This document shows positions 1 through 9,085 of a DNA stretch of 64,000 bases, piece after piece. Each line of letters begins with the position of its first letter. Positions within the stretch are counted from its first letter, which is position 1. Under the pieces are notes generated by a model. The model searched no databases. It saw only the letters and a program-made list of their open reading frames with translations, and was not told where the DNA came from. Made by a program: the position numbers and the translations under genes. Source of the DNA: Rhodospirillum sp. (GTDB taxonomy: Bacteria > Pseudomonadota > Alphaproteobacteria > Dongiales > Dongiaceae); the NCBI GenBank assembly GCA_013822765.1, contig PNKY01000002.1:62001-126000 (forward strand). The letters run 5' to 3'.

Positions 1-113
1 GCAAGATCGCGCGCGACGAGGCGTTGACCCGCTGCCGCAGCCAGAGCGGGGCGGCCTGCATCCTCATCTTCATCAACGACGACCAGCGGCGCGACTTCGC
101 GGTCCAGCCTTGA
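1..113 (+). CDS. C-terminal end of a small exported-type protein (partial)
   Basis: The window opens inside an open frame (codons in phase from position 3) that ends at TGA 111-113. About 36 residues are visible, with two cysteines and the ending I-L-I-F-I-N-D-D-Q-R-R-D-F-A-V-Q-P. The pattern A-L-x-x-C-(9)-A-C-I-L-I-F-I-N-D matches the end of the next gene (C-R-G-Y-A-G-G-S-G-G-C-V-V-L-F-V-N-E), so the two are probably tandem paralogues 100 bp apart. Function is unknown; the cysteine spacing resembles DUF4189-like secreted proteins. The start lies outside the window. Confidence 0.6.
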   Translation, partial: KIARDEALTRCRSQSGAACILIFINDDQRRDFAVQP

Positions 114-213
114 AGGCTGCTATGAGGGTCGTCGCAGCTAAGTGTGGGCGCGGCTTGCATTCCGCGCCGGGGGTCGCCGAAATAGGCTGCGCGTGCTCGA
201 ATCGGAGGGGATC

Positions 214-630
214 ATGTTCGCAGGATTGAAAAAGGTCGTCGCGGCCATCGTCACCGCCGGCCTGGTCGCGGCCGGCGCGGCTGCCCCGACGCAGGCGGTC
301 GACACCGGCCTCCAGCCCGACGGCACGATCATCGTCGGCCCAGCGGCCGCCAAGGTGATCGGCCAGTATCTGGAGAAGGTCTCTGGCCGGTTCGGCGCGC
401 TCGCGATCTCACGCGACGGCCAGGCGGCCGCCTACTACATCTGCCAGTCGCGCCTGTGGAAGAACTGCGACGACTACAGCCTCGAAGACAGCTTCATCTC
501 CATCCCCTCGGGCCAGCTGGCGGCCAAGCTGGCGGAGCGGCGCTGCCGCGGCTATGCCGGCGGCAGCGGCGGCTGCGTTGTGCTCTTCGTCAACGAGAAA
601 TGGAAGTACCAGTTCACCCTGGCCCAGTGA
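214..630 (+). CDS. Small exported protein, DUF4189-like (hypothetical)
   Basis: This encodes 138 residues. The start is ATG 214 because GGAGGGG lies at 204-210, directly upstream; an in-frame ATG at 142 would add an unlikely N-terminal leader. Residues 1-28 form a signal peptide: K-K, a hydrophobic run and an A-x-A type site before V-D-T-G. The mature part has F-G-A-L-A-I-S, then two pairs of cysteines (Y-I-C-Q-S-R-L-W-K-N-C and R-R-C-(8)-C-V-V-L-F), suggesting disulfides in the periplasm. The C-terminal half parallels the truncated gene just upstream. Alternation of 'GALA' and 'C-x-V-L' blocks is reminiscent of DUF4189, but I cannot assign the family firmly or give a function. Confidence 0.7.
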   Translation: MFAGLKKVVAAIVTAGLVAAGAAAPTQAVDTGLQPDGTIIVGPAAAKVIGQYLEKVSGRFGALAISRDGQAAAYYICQSRLWKNCDDYSLEDSFISIPSGQLAAKLAERRCRGYAGGSGGCVVLFVNEKWKYQFTLAQ

Positions 631-825
631 TCCGGAGCGATCGAAAGATCCTCTCGCAGCGATCGAAATTACCCCCATAGCGCATTGAATTTACAGCAAG
701 ATTTGAGGATTGTTGCGGCCAGCTCCGCATGTTAGCTTGCGCGCCATGCGGAAAGCGCGCCTGGACAAGGTCCGGGAAATGATGCTTTCCCATGTGGGAT
801 GAGCGAGCAGCAGCAAGGGACCATC

Positions 826-2208
826 ATGAACGCGAAGTGGGCGCCAGACAGCTGGCGGACCAAGCCGGTGTCGCAGGTTCCGGACTATCCGGATGCGGCC
901 AAACTCCAATCGGTGGAAGAGCGCCTGAAGAGCTATCCGCCGCTGGTGTTTGCCGGCGAGGCGCGGCGGCTCCAGGAAGCGCTGGGCAACGTGGCCGAGG
1001 GCAAGGCCTTCCTGCTGCAGGGCGGCGACTGCGCCGAGAGCTTCGCGGAGTTCTCCGCCAACAACATCCGCGACACCTTCCGCGTGCTGCTGCAGATGGC
1101 CGTCGTGTTGACGTTCGGCGCCGCCTTGCCGGTGGTGAAGGTCGGCCGCATCGCCGGCCAGTTCGCCAAGCCGCGGTCCGCCCCGACCGAGACCATCGGC
1201 GGCGTCGAGCTGCCGTCCTATCGCGGTGACATCGTCAACGGCATGGACTTCAATGCCGAGGCACGCAGGCCCGACCCGGAGCGCCTGGTCCAGAGCTACA
1301 ACCAATCGGCCGCGACGCTGAACCTGCTGCGCGCCTTCGCCCAGGGCGGTTTCGCCGACCTGCACAAGGTGCACCGCTGGAACCTCGAGTTCGTGGCGGA
1401 CAGCCCGCTCGGTCACCGCTACCAGGAGCTGGCGACGCGCCTTTCCGAGACGCTGGAATTCATGGCGGCCTGCGGCCTCACCTCCGAGACCGTGCCGCAG
1501 ATCCGCGAGACCGAGTTCTACACCAGCCACGAGGCGCTGCTGCTGCACTACGAGCAGGCGCTGACCCGCGTCGACAGCCTGACCGGCAAGTGGTACGGCT
1601 GCTCGGCTCACCTGCTGTGGATCGGCGACCGCACCCGCAACCTCGACGGCGCCCACGTGGAATACATGAAGGGCGTCCAGAACCCGATCGGCCTCAAGTG
1701 CGGCCCGAGCCTGGAGCCCGATGACCTCTTGCGCCTGATCGATGCGCTGAACCCGCAGAACATTCCCGGCCGCCTGACCCTGATCGCCCGCATGGGCCAC
1801 GAAAAGGTCGAGGCGAAGCTGCCGGCGCTGGTGCGGGCGGTGAAGCGCCACGGCGCCAAGGTGGTATGGTCGAGCGACCCGATGCACGGCAACACCATCA
1901 AGTCGGCGAGCGGCTACAAGACCCGGCCCTTCGACCGGATCCTCGGCGAGGTGAAGAGCTTCTTCGCGGTCCATCGTGCGGAGGGCACCCATGCCGGCGG
2001 CGTGCATTTCGAGATGACCGGCCAGGACGTGACCGAGTGCATCGGCGGCGCCAAGGCGGTCACCGAGGACAGCCTCGCCGACCGCTATCACACCCATTGC
2101 GATCCGCGCCTCAACGCCAGCCAGTCGCTGGAGCTCGCCTTCCTGATCGCCGAGCAGCTGAAGGCCGAGCGCAACGGACATGGGAACCGCATTGCCGAAG
2201 CATCCTGA
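826..2208 (+). CDS. aroG: Class II 3-deoxy-7-phosphoheptulonate (DAHP) synthase
   Basis: Condenses phosphoenolpyruvate and erythrose 4-phosphate, the first step of the shikimate pathway to aromatic amino acids; cytosolic. It encodes 460 residues, the plant/mycobacterial-type (class II) length. Start ATG 826 has AAGGGA at 815-820; an ATG 27 bp upstream has no ribosome site. Class II hallmarks are visible: W-A-P-D-S-W near the N-terminus, [10 protein letters not shown] at 64-73 (C69 is the expected metal ligand), [26 protein letters not shown] and [14 protein letters not shown] near the C-terminus. The symbol follows the mycobacterial class II enzyme. The 3' end overlaps the next gene by 29 bp. 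Confidence 0.95.
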   Translation: MNAKWAPDSWRTKPVSQVPDYPDAAKLQSVEERLKSYPPLVFAGEARRLQEALGNVAEGKAFLLQGGDCAESFAEFSANNIRDTFRVLLQMAVVLTFGAALPVVKVGRIAGQFAKPRSAPTETIGGVELPSYRGDIVNGMDFNAEARRPDPERLVQSYNQSAATLNLLRAFAQGGFADLHKVHRWNLEFVADSPLGHRYQELATRLSETLEFMAACGLTSETVPQIRETEFYTSHEALLLHYEQALTRVDSLTGKWYGCSAHLLWIGDRTRNLDGAHVEYMKGVQNPIGLKCGPSLEPDDLLRLIDALNPQNIPGRLTLIARMGHEKVEAKLPALVRAVKRHGAKVVWSSDPMHGNTIKSASGYKTRPFDRILGEVKSFFAVHRAEGTHAGGVHFEMTGQDVTECIGGAKAVTEDSLADRYHTHCDPRLNASQSLELAFLIAEQLKAERNGHGNRIAEAS

Positions 2209-3376
2209 CCACTTGCGTCCGGTCGAGGCCGATGCCGTCCACGAGCCGGGCCCGGCTGCCGGGCCCGACCCGGACGCGGTCGAGCAATGGACCGACCTCT
2301 ACTTCCTGAAGACCAAGGCGGTGGTGGAGAAGTTCGGCGACGCACGGGTGGTCTATGCGGTGTTCATGCGCCGCCCGGTGATTTCCGCGCCTCGCCTCGC
2401 CATCGACTGGTTGAATGCGATGGCGGCGAAGCGGGGGACCGAGTTCCAGATCGACCTGCGCTATTCGGAAGGCCGCTGGGTCGGCGCCGGCGAGCCGTTG
2501 ATGTACATATCGGGCTCGCTGTTCCATCTATCCGACCTTGAGACCATCCTGCTGCAGAAGCTGGGGCCGGCTTGTGTCGCCGCGTTCAACGCCTTCACCA
2601 TGTGCTCAGACCTGCCGCGGGTCGCCTTCCTCGCCATGGATGCGCGCCACTGCGCCGGGCTGGAGATGGCGGAGATCATGGCCTACGCCGCCAGCGTCGG
2701 CTCCAACCGTGCGCGCCGCAAGGTCAGCGCCGTCGGCTTCATCGGCAACGCCACCCACGCCACCGCGCACTATTTCGGCCAGGAGCAGGCGATGGGGACG
2801 ATGCCTCATGCGCTGATCGGCTATGCCGGCTCGACCCTGCGTGCGGCCGAGATGTTCCACGAGACCTTCCCCGACCAGCCGATGACCGTGCTGGTCGATT
2901 ATTTCGGCCGCGAGGTGACGGACGGACTGACGGTGGCGCGCCGCTTCGCGCACCTCGCTTCGCAGGGCAAGCTGGCGGTGCGCATCGACACGCCGGGCAG
3001 CCGCTTCATCGAAGGGCTCGACCCCTCGGCCTCCTACGCCGTGTTGGATCGCAACGTGCCGGACGCCATCCGCGGCTACCGTAACGAGACCGAGTTGCGC
3101 CACCTGGTCGGCGCCGGCGTCTCCGCCGCCGCTGTCTGGCACCTGCGCGAGGCGCTGAACCGCGAGGGCTTCCAGAAGGTGAAGATCGTCGCCTCTTCCG
3201 GCTTCGATCCCGCCAAGTGCAAGGTGATGGCCGAGGCCAACGCGCCGATCGACATCGTCGGCACCGGCTCCTTCCTGCCGCAACGCTGGACCGAGACCTA
3301 CGCCACCGCCGACATCATCGAATATAACGGCGTGAAGCGCGTGAAGATCGGCCGCGAGTTCCTGTTTAGGAAGTAG
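2180..3376 (+). CDS. pncB: Nicotinate phosphoribosyltransferase
   Basis: Converts nicotinate and PRPP (ATP-coupled) to nicotinate mononucleotide in NAD salvage (Preiss-Handler route); cytosolic. It encodes 398 residues, within the family range. Recognised from F-x-M-R-R-P-V-I-S near residue 60, the [14 protein letters not shown] block in the middle, [13 protein letters not shown], and near the end [12 protein letters not shown] and [10 protein letters not shown], the phosphoribosyl-binding face of NAPRTases. ATG 2180 overlaps the aroG 3' end by 29 bp with no clear ribosome site, so translation is probably coupled; a TTG at 2192 is an alternative start. nadE, the last enzyme of the same pathway, lies 4 kb downstream. 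Confidence 0.9.
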   Translation: MGTALPKHPDHLRPVEADAVHEPGPAAGPDPDAVEQWTDLYFLKTKAVVEKFGDARVVYAVFMRRPVISAPRLAIDWLNAMAAKRGTEFQIDLRYSEGRWVGAGEPLMYISGSLFHLSDLETILLQKLGPACVAAFNAFTMCSDLPRVAFLAMDARHCAGLEMAEIMAYAASVGSNRARRKVSAVGFIGNATHATAHYFGQEQAMGTMPHALIGYAGSTLRAAEMFHETFPDQPMTVLVDYFGREVTDGLTVARRFAHLASQGKLAVRIDTPGSRFIEGLDPSASYAVLDRNVPDAIRGYRNETELRHLVGAGVSAAAVWHLREALNREGFQKVKIVASSGFDPAKCKVMAEANAPIDIVGTGSFLPQRWTETYATADIIEYNGVKRVKIGREFLFRK

Positions 3377-3406
3377 GCGCAACTCTCCGCCAATCGCACT
3401 CTCTTT

Positions 3407-3508
3407 CGTCATGGTCGTGCTTGGCACGCCCATCCACGAGTTTGCCTGCCACTCCTGTGCGCTGCCCCATGAAACTCGTGGATAGTCGGACCAAGTCCGA
3501 CCATGACG
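3407..3508. repeat. Imperfect long inverted repeat, dispersed-repeat type
   Basis: The left arm begins CGTCATGGTCG and includes CATCCACGAGTTT (ending about 3443). The right arm is AAACTCGTGGAT through CGACCATGACG, ending at 3508. The arms are reverse complements with small interruptions around a roughly 30 bp loop. The unit lies in the 220 bp gap between pncB and the cupin gene. It has no T-run, so it is not a normal terminator; the layout fits a mobile intergenic palindrome. Confidence 0.6.
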
Positions 3509-3596
3509 GAGTAGGGGAGGCAGCGAGCAAACGCACGAACGTTCAAGACGGTCGGCTTGCCCTTTCCATATTCCGATGGAGAGGGAGGCCCCAGCC

Positions 3597-3962
3597 ATGT
3601 TGAACGTCGCCGATGAGTTCAACGCCATCACCGAACACTTCTCGCCGCGCGTCATTGCGATGGCGAACGGGCAGTATTTCAAGCTCGCCAAGTTCAAGGG
3701 CGAGTTTCCGTTCCACAGTCACGCCGACGAGGACGAGTTCTTCCTGGTCCATCGCGGCGAGTTCACCATGTGCTATCGCGATCGCGAGGTGGTGCTGAAG
3801 GCCGGCGATTTCCATGTCGTGCCACGCGGAGTCGAGCATCGGCCGCGCGCGACGGAAGAGGCGTGGGTGATGTTCGTCGAGCCGGCCGCGACCAGGCACA
3901 CCGGCGATGCCGTCACCGAATTCACCAAGTCGATCGCGCAGCAGATCTCGCATTTGGCGTAA
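3597..3962 (+). CDS. Cupin-fold protein
   Basis: Small single-domain beta-barrel protein of 121 residues, probably metal-binding; substrate unknown. The start is ATG 3597, eight bases after AGGGAGG (3582-3588); an upstream ATG at 3576 lacks such a site. Cupin motif 1 is visible as F-H-S-H-A-D-E-D-E-F-F-L-V-H-R-G-E (H, H and E ligands), followed by D-F-H-V-V-P-R-G-V-E-H-R-P for motif 2 (second-motif H). This arrangement is common in small cupins related to mannose-6-phosphate isomerase-like or dioxygenase-like folds, so no reaction is assigned. It stands alone, flanked upstream by the long inverted repeat and downstream by a 290 bp gap containing a small TAGGCC-TTCT-GGCCTA hairpin (4075-4090). 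Confidence 0.85.
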   Translation: MLNVADEFNAITEHFSPRVIAMANGQYFKLAKFKGEFPFHSHADEDEFFLVHRGEFTMCYRDREVVLKAGDFHVVPRGVEHRPRATEEAWVMFVEPAATRHTGDAVTEFTKSIAQQISHLA

Positions 3963-4253
3963 CGCGCGCCAGACCATTCTGTCTTCACGCTTGCGTCCCG
4001 CGCGCAGCCAACGCCATCCCTTGACTCGTTTACCATATGCTCTAACCAGTACTGTCATTTTATAGTAAAGATGGTAGGCCTTCTGGCCTAGTTCTTGAGA
4101 ACGAGTGGCAATACTCGAAAAATCGCTTCAATATCCGCCGCGAACGTCACTAATATTCCGTTAAGCTCTAGGAACGTGGGTTGGTTATTCAGACCCTAAC
4201 GCGCCGCTATGCGCGGGAGCTTCACGCTTAAGTGGCATGACAAGGGGGATCTC

Positions 4254-5606
4254 ATGGCGACCGCACCGAAACTGGATTTTGGCGATTTCACCCGCAGCAA
4301 GCGCGTGCTGCACGCATCGCAGCGGCAGCATCAGCGCGCGGCGAAATCGCTGCCGCTCGGCGTCTCCGACACCTATCGCTATTGGGGCGATGACGCGACG
4401 ATCTACGTGAAGCGCGGCAAGGGCGCGCTGCTGTGGGATCTCGACGGCAACCGCTATGTCGATTTCCGCCTGGGCTGGGGCCCGATCATCCTCGGCTATG
4501 GCGATGAGCGCGTCGACCGCGCGGCGCGGCGCGGCATCGAGATCGGCGGCGTGGCGGCGCTGGCGACCGAGTTGGAGGCGTCGGTCGCCGAGCTGATGAT
4601 CGAGATGGTGCCGTCGGTCGAGAAGGTGCGCTTCGCCAACTCCGGCTCCGAAGCAGTGGCGACGGCTCTGCGCGTCGCGCGCGGCTATTCCGGCCGCGAC
4701 GGCTTCGTGATGGTCGAGGGCGCGTTCCACGGCATGTTCGATCCCGTGCTGTGGCGCACGCAGATGGAGAGTTGGAATCCGACGTCGGGCGAAGCGCCGG
4801 AGGTGGTGCCGTTCGGCCGGGGCATTCCCAAGGCGCATCGCGACCTGGTGGGCGTGGTGCCGCTCAACGACGCCGACGCGCTCGAGGACCTGTTCAAGCG
4901 CGAGCGCGACCGGATCGGCGCTTTCCTGATGGAGCCCATTCTCGGCAACTGCTGCTCGATCGCCTCGCGCCAGCGCTACCTGCACGACGTGCGGTTGCTG
5001 TGCGACAAATACGACATCGTGCTGATCTTCGACGAAGTGAAGACCGGGTTCCGCGTCGCGCGCGGCGGCGCGCAGGAGCTCTATGGTGTCCGTCCGGACC
5101 TCAGCACCTTCGCCAAGTCGATGGGCAACGGCTATCCGATCGCGGCGCTCGGCGGCTCGTCCGAGATCATGAAAGTGATCTCCGGCTTCGATGGCGTGAT
5201 GCATGGCGGCACCTTCACCGGCCATCCGGTGAGCCTGGCGGCCGCCGAGGAAACGCTGCGCATCCTGCGCGACACCGATGCGCTGCCGCGGGTCGAGGCC
5301 TGGGGCCGTGCGCTGCAAGCGGAGCTGGGCGCGGTGTTCCGTGCGGCCGAGCTGCCGCACGTCTTCACCGGCCATCCCTCGATGTTCGGCATCATGTTCC
5401 GCGAGGACCTGCCGGAGAGCTATCGCGACTGGACAACCTCCAACCACGATCTCTACGATGCGATGGCGCGGGCGCTGCCGGACTACGGCCTGCTGCCGGA
5501 GCCGGATTCGCGCGAGCCCTGGTTCGTGTGCGAGGCGCATGCCGAGTTCGACCCGGCCGGCATCGCCGGCGCGGTCGCCGAGGTCATCGCAACGCTGGAG
5601 CGGTAA
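4254..5606 (+). CDS. Class III PLP-dependent aminotransferase, glutamate-1-semialdehyde aminomutase-like
   Basis: A PLP enzyme of fold type I, 450 residues. The start is ATG 4254 with AAGGGGGA at 4242-4249. Family marks are N-S-G-S-E-A-V-A-T-A-L-R-V-A-R (phosphate-binding region), E-G-A-F-H-G-M-F, L-I-F-D-E-V-K-T-G-F-R (D contacts the pyridine nitrogen) and F-A-K-S-M-G-N-G-Y-P-I-A-A-L-G-G (the Schiff-base lysine). F-A-N-S-G-S-E, D-E-V-K-T-G-F-R and the G-N-G-Y-P block are close to HemL, but no haem genes are nearby. Many HemL-like paralogues act on other amines, so the substrate is open. The 3' end overlaps the convergent MFS gene by 23 bp. Confidence 0.85.
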   Translation: MATAPKLDFGDFTRSKRVLHASQRQHQRAAKSLPLGVSDTYRYWGDDATIYVKRGKGALLWDLDGNRYVDFRLGWGPIILGYGDERVDRAARRGIEIGGVAALATELEASVAELMIEMVPSVEKVRFANSGSEAVATALRVARGYSGRDGFVMVEGAFHGMFDPVLWRTQMESWNPTSGEAPEVVPFGRGIPKAHRDLVGVVPLNDADALEDLFKRERDRIGAFLMEPILGNCCSIASRQRYLHDVRLLCDKYDIVLIFDEVKTGFRVARGGAQELYGVRPDLSTFAKSMGNGYPIAALGGSSEIMKVISGFDGVMHGGTFTGHPVSLAAAEETLRILRDTDALPRVEAWGRALQAELGAVFRAAELPHVFTGHPSMFGIMFREDLPESYRDWTTSNHDLYDAMARALPDYGLLPEPDSREPWFVCEAHAEFDPAGIAGAVAEVIATLER

Positions 5607-6759
5607 GCTTCCACACCAGCACGGCGCTGATGGCGAGCAGCGCGGCGGCTGCGACCGACGGCAGCAGGAACGTGCCGGTCAGGTCGTGCACCCAGCCGGC
5701 GAAGATCGGCCCGATGATCTGGCCGAGGCCGAACGCCGCCGTCATCAGGCCGATGATTCGCGAGGCCGCGCCTGCGGCCAGGCGGCGCGCGCCGACCAGG
5801 CCCATGACCGTGATGCCGATGGTGGTGCTGCCCAGCAGGATCGCGGCGAGGATCGCTCCGGCGGGTGCGATCCACAGCACGCTCGCCAGCACGCCCGCCG
5901 CCAGCACCACGCTGGCGATGGCATAGGCCTCGCCGGTGCCGAATCGCCGGCCCACCATCGCCCATAGCGGCACCGACGGCACCGCGGCGAGGCCGACGAT
6001 CGGCCAGACATAGGGCTCGAGCGGCATGATCGCCGGGTTGGTTCGCACCAGCTGCACCAGGAACGTCGCGGTGATGACGTAGCCGAAGCCGAACAGCCCA
6101 TACGCGACGATCAGCGCCCCGAGCGCGCCGCCGACGCTGGCGCCATTGCTGCCGCCGGCGGAAGCCGCCGTATGTGGACGGGGCGGAATGAGGATTGCCA
6201 CCGCCGCCAATGCAAGAACCGACAGCGCCGCACAAGCCAGCCATTGCCATTGCCAGGCCACATGCTGCGCGGCCAGGACCGCGACCAGGACCGCCGAGAT
6301 CGCGATGCCGGCGCCGACACCGGCGAACTGATGTCCGGCCATGTGGCCGCGGCCGGTGTCCGACAGCCGGTCCAATACCAACGAGGAGGTAAAGACGAGG
6401 GCGAAGGCGCTGGCGAAGCCGCCGAGGAAACGCAGCAGCAGGAAAGCGAACAGCGACGTGCCGGTGGCCATCGCGCCGGTCGTGAGCGCGCTCACCAGCA
6501 ACGCGGCCAGCATCCAGCCGCGTCGGCGCGGCGCGAAGAAGGACGCGGCGGCAACCAGCGCGCCGATCAGGTAACCGGCGAAATTGGCGGAGGCGATGAG
6601 CCCGGCTTCGCTGGCGCTGAGATGCAGCGCCGCCACCATCTCCGGCAGGATCGGCGTGTAGGCAAAGCGGCCGATGCCCATCGCGGACGCGAGCGCAATT
6701 GCACCGCCGATGGCGAGGGCGATGGGGCGAGTGCTGCGGATGTGTTCACTCGGTGTCAC
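5584..6759 (-). CDS. MFS transporter, YbfB/YjiJ-like
   Basis: Twelve-helix major facilitator, about 391 residues, inner membrane, substrate unknown. Characteristic of the YbfB group is G-I-G-R-F-A-Y-T-P-I-L-P-E-M near the first helix, with N-F-A-G-Y-L-I-G-A-L after helix 2 and a cytoplasmic R-R-R-G-W loop. I choose GTG 6759 as start: AGGAGC lies 5 bases upstream, whereas the in-frame ATG at 6777 sits inside a dispersed palindrome (6772-6855) and has no ribosome site, so annotation pipelines may extend this protein by six residues. The gene converges on the aminotransferase, with a 23 bp overlap of their ends. Confidence 0.88.
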   Translation of the reverse strand: MTPSEHIRSTRPIALAIGGAIALASAMGIGRFAYTPILPEMVAALHLSASEAGLIASANFAGYLIGALVAAASFFAPRRRGWMLAALLVSALTTGAMATGTSLFAFLLLRFLGGFASAFALVFTSSLVLDRLSDTGRGHMAGHQFAGVGAGIAISAVLVAVLAAQHVAWQWQWLACAALSVLALAAVAILIPPRPHTAASAGGSNGASVGGALGALIVAYGLFGFGYVITATFLVQLVRTNPAIMPLEPYVWPIVGLAAVPSVPLWAMVGRRFGTGEAYAIASVVLAAGVLASVLWIAPAGAILAAILLGSTTIGITVMGLVGARRLAAGAASRIIGLMTAAFGLGQIIGPIFAGWVHDLTGTFLLPSVAAAALLAISAVLVWKLTAPALR

Positions 6760-6771
6760 AGCTGCTCCTAC

Positions 6772-6855
6772 CGTCATCCCGGCCTTGAGCCGGGATCCAT
6801 TGGTGAACTGCTCGTGCGACTGCGGGATGGACCCCGGCTCGAGGCCGGGGTGACG
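6772..6855. repeat. BIME-like paired palindrome, copy 1
   Basis: Two inverted modules face each other: CGTCATCCCGGCCTTGAGCC with GGGATCCAT on the left, and ATGGACCCCGGCTCGAGGCC with GGGGTGACG on the right. Each arm itself folds (CCCGGC-CTTGA-GCCGGG). The same unit occurs at 39931-40013 and 41337-41419. It lies just upstream of the MFS start. Confidence 0.85.
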
Positions 6856-6905
6856 TCAGTGAAGTAGCAGGAGCGCGGGAAAACCTGTTGGAACTATCGA
6901 TCTAG

Positions 6906-7220
6906 TCAATTCGTCGGCGGCTTGGCGTAGGGCACCTCGACCCAGACGTAGCCTTGCTCGTTGCCGTTGGGCTTGCGGGAATATTCCAGGATCCAGGAGC
7001 GGCCGGTCTCGGTGTCGAACATCATGTTGATCTTGGGGTCGCCCTTGGCCAGGTCGCGGTCGGCCTGGTCCAGCACGATCAGCACGAAGCGCTGGCTGAT
7101 CGGCGCGGTGACCGGCGTAGGCGAGACGGTGTAGGTGCTGTCCTGCGCCGCCGCCGGAACTGTCAGCGCTGTCATCGCGAGCAAGAGCGGCAAGACGCGC
7201 GGCAGTACATATCGAGACAT
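6906..7220 (-). CDS. Small exported protein of unknown function
   Basis: This encodes 104 residues. The start is ATG 7220, four bases after GGAGGG; longer in-frame starts are rejected. Residues 1-26 are a signal peptide with R-Y-V-L-P-R-V-L-P-L-L-L-A-M-T-A-L and the site A-A-A-Q-D. The mature domain contains V-L-D-Q-A-D-R-D-L-A-K-G-D-P, M-M-F-D-T-E-T-G-R-S-W and Y-V-W-V-E-V-P-Y, a beta-rich pattern that may be a small periplasmic or outer-membrane-associated domain. I do not recognise the family. It is monocistronic, between the repeat-flanked MFS gene and divergent nadE. Confidence 0.7.
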   Translation of the reverse strand: MSRYVLPRVLPLLLAMTALTVPAAAQDSTYTVSPTPVTAPISQRFVLIVLDQADRDLAKGDPKINMMFDTETGRSWILEYSRKPNGNEQGYVWVEVPYAKPPTN

Positions 7221-7411
7221 CAAATCCCTCCAACGCAACGGTGGAACCCGGTTGCCGCCCCCAAACCTCGATAGGGAAACATGGCCGGCACCCCTTGGCA
7301 AATGCGCGGAACGGGGGCCATGCATGCAAGGATGTCGGGCTGGCGGGGTTTGCAGGCGGGCGGAATGTCCGTAATCTCGGAGAAGCAAGCACTGACTTCC
7401 TTCAGGTCGCC

Positions 7412-9073
7412 ATGACCCACGAACTCAAGATCGCCCTAGCGCAAATCAACCCGACGGTCGGCGACATTGCCGGCAATCTCGCGTTGCTGCGGAGCGTGCG
7501 CGCGACGGCGGCCAAGGGCGGCGCCGACCTGGTGCTGACCACTGAGCTTGGCATGTCCGGCTATCCGCCGGAGGATCTGGTGCTGAAGCCGGCGTTCCAG
7601 CAGGCGTGCCGTTCGGCGCTCGATGACCTGGCGAAGGATACGGCCGACGGCGGCCCGGCGATGCTGGTGGGCGCGCCGTGGAAGGAGGGCGACAAGCTGC
7701 ACAACGGCCTGTTTCTCCTGAGCGAGGGCAAGATCGCGGCCAGCCGCTTCAAATACGAGCTGCCGAATTACGGCGTGTTCGACGAGAAGCGGGTGTTCCA
7801 ACCGGGCCCGTTGCAAGGGCCAGTCAGCTTCAAGGGCGTGCGCCTCGGCCTGCCGATCTGCGAAGACATCTGGTTCGACAACGTCACCGACTGCCTCGCC
7901 GAGTCCGGCGCGGAGATCCTCTTGGTGCCGAACGGCAGTCCGTTCGAGATCGACAAGATGGATGTGCGCATGAACATCGCGGTCGCGCGCCAGCAGGAGA
8001 CCAACCTGCCGATGATCTATGTCAATCAGGTCGGCGGGCAGGACGAACTGGTGTTCGACGGCGGCTCGTTCGTGCTGGATCGCGGGCAGCAGATCAAATG
8101 CCAGATGCCGATGTTCCGCGAGGCGATCGAGATCACGCATTGGCGGCGCACCAACGAGGGCTGGAGCTGCGATCCGGCGACCATCACGCCCGAAGCCCCG
8201 CTGCTGGCGACGACATACCAGGCGATGATGCTGGGCCTGAAAGATTACGTGAACAAGAACCGCTTCCCCGGCGTGCTGCTCGGTCTCAGCGGCGGCATCG
8301 ATTCCGCGCTCACCGCCGCGGTCGCGGTTGACGCGCTCGGCGCCGGCAAGGTACGCGCGGTGATGATGCCGTCGCCCTATACCAGCCGTGAGTCCTTGGA
8401 GGACGCGGAAGCCTGCGCCAAGGCGCTCGGCATTTCCTATGAGAGCATCTCGATCGAGCCGGCGATGAAGGCCTACGCGCAGATGCTGGCGCCTGTTTTC
8501 GCTGGCCAGAACGCCGACACCACCGAGGAGAACATCCAGAGCCGTGCCCGCGGCCTGACCTTGATGGCGCTGTCCAACAAGTTCGGCCACATGCTGCTGA
8601 CCACCGGCAACAAGTCGGAGATGTCCGTCGGCTATGCCACGCTCTATGGCGACATGTGCGGCGGCTATTCGGTGCTCAAGGACATCTACAAGATGACGGT
8701 GTTCGAGCTCAGCCGCTGGCGCAACGCCAACCACCCCCTGGATGCCCTTGGCCCCAAGGGCGCGGTGATGCCTGAACGGGTCATCACCAAGCCGCCCTCC
8801 GCCGAGCTCAAGCCCAACCAGACCGACCAGGACTCGCTGCCGCCCTATGACGTGCTGGACGGCATCCTGGAATGCCTCGTGGAGCGCGAAATGACGGTGG
8901 ACGAGATAGCCGCCAAAGGCTATGACCGGGCGACGATCGTCCGGGTCTGGCGGATGCTGGACTTGGCGGAATACAAGCGCCGCCAAGCGCCGCCGGGGGT
9001 CAAGATCTCGTCCAGGGCCTTCGGTCGCGACCGGCGCTATCCGATCACCAACGGCTTCAAGGCCAAGAGCTGA
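7412..9073 (+). CDS. nadE: Glutamine-dependent NAD+ synthase
   Basis: Converts nicotinate adenine dinucleotide to NAD using ATP and glutamine-derived ammonia; cytosolic. It encodes 553 residues, the two-domain length. The N-terminal nitrilase-type glutaminase domain (about 1-260) shows the triad E45 (T-E-L-G-M-S-G-Y-P-P-E-D-L), K114 and C150 (L-P-I-C-E-D-I-W). The C-terminal synthetase domain carries the ATP-pyrophosphatase loop S-G-G-I-D-S at 293-298, then L-T-T-G-N-K-S-E and Y-G-D-M-C-G-G-Y. Start ATG 7412 begins M-T-H-E-L-K-I-A-L-A-Q-I-N-P, the natural first strand of a nitrilase fold; the ribosome site is weak (CAGG). gltX follows after 12 bp. Confidence 0.97.
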   Translation: MTHELKIALAQINPTVGDIAGNLALLRSVRATAAKGGADLVLTTELGMSGYPPEDLVLKPAFQQACRSALDDLAKDTADGGPAMLVGAPWKEGDKLHNGLFLLSEGKIAASRFKYELPNYGVFDEKRVFQPGPLQGPVSFKGVRLGLPICEDIWFDNVTDCLAESGAEILLVPNGSPFEIDKMDVRMNIAVARQQETNLPMIYVNQVGGQDELVFDGGSFVLDRGQQIKCQMPMFREAIEITHWRRTNEGWSCDPATITPEAPLLATTYQAMMLGLKDYVNKNRFPGVLLGLSGGIDSALTAAVAVDALGAGKVRAVMMPSPYTSRESLEDAEACAKALGISYESISIEPAMKAYAQMLAPVFAGQNADTTEENIQSRARGLTLMALSNKFGHMLLTTGNKSEMSVGYATLYGDMCGGYSVLKDIYKMTVFELSRWRNANHPLDALGPKGAVMPERVITKPPSAELKPNQTDQDSLPPYDVLDGILECLVEREMTVDEIAAKGYDRATIVRVWRMLDLAEYKRRQAPPGVKISSRAFGRDRRYPITNGFKAKS

Positions 9074-9085
9074 TTATGGAGTTCA

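Noticed and set aside
631-825. Possible aromatic-amino-acid leader peptide before the DAHP synthase
   Set aside because: A short frame near 746-801 contains no Trp, Phe or Tyr run and no attenuator stems were found.
691-2181. Long open frame of 496 codons antisense to the DAHP synthase
   Set aside because: High-GC shadow: alanine/arginine/histidine-rich translation, no ribosome site, and the sense strand carries all class II DAHP motifs. The same applies to long antisense frames at 4185-5540, 7436-8986, 10042-11640, 20993-22798, 34694-36511, 43659-45467 and 56505-57932.
3963-4253. Candidate promoter or gene in the 291 bp before the HemL-like gene
   Set aside because: No convincing -35/-10 pair with proper spacing, and no frame with a ribosome site; only a small TAGGCC hairpin is clear.
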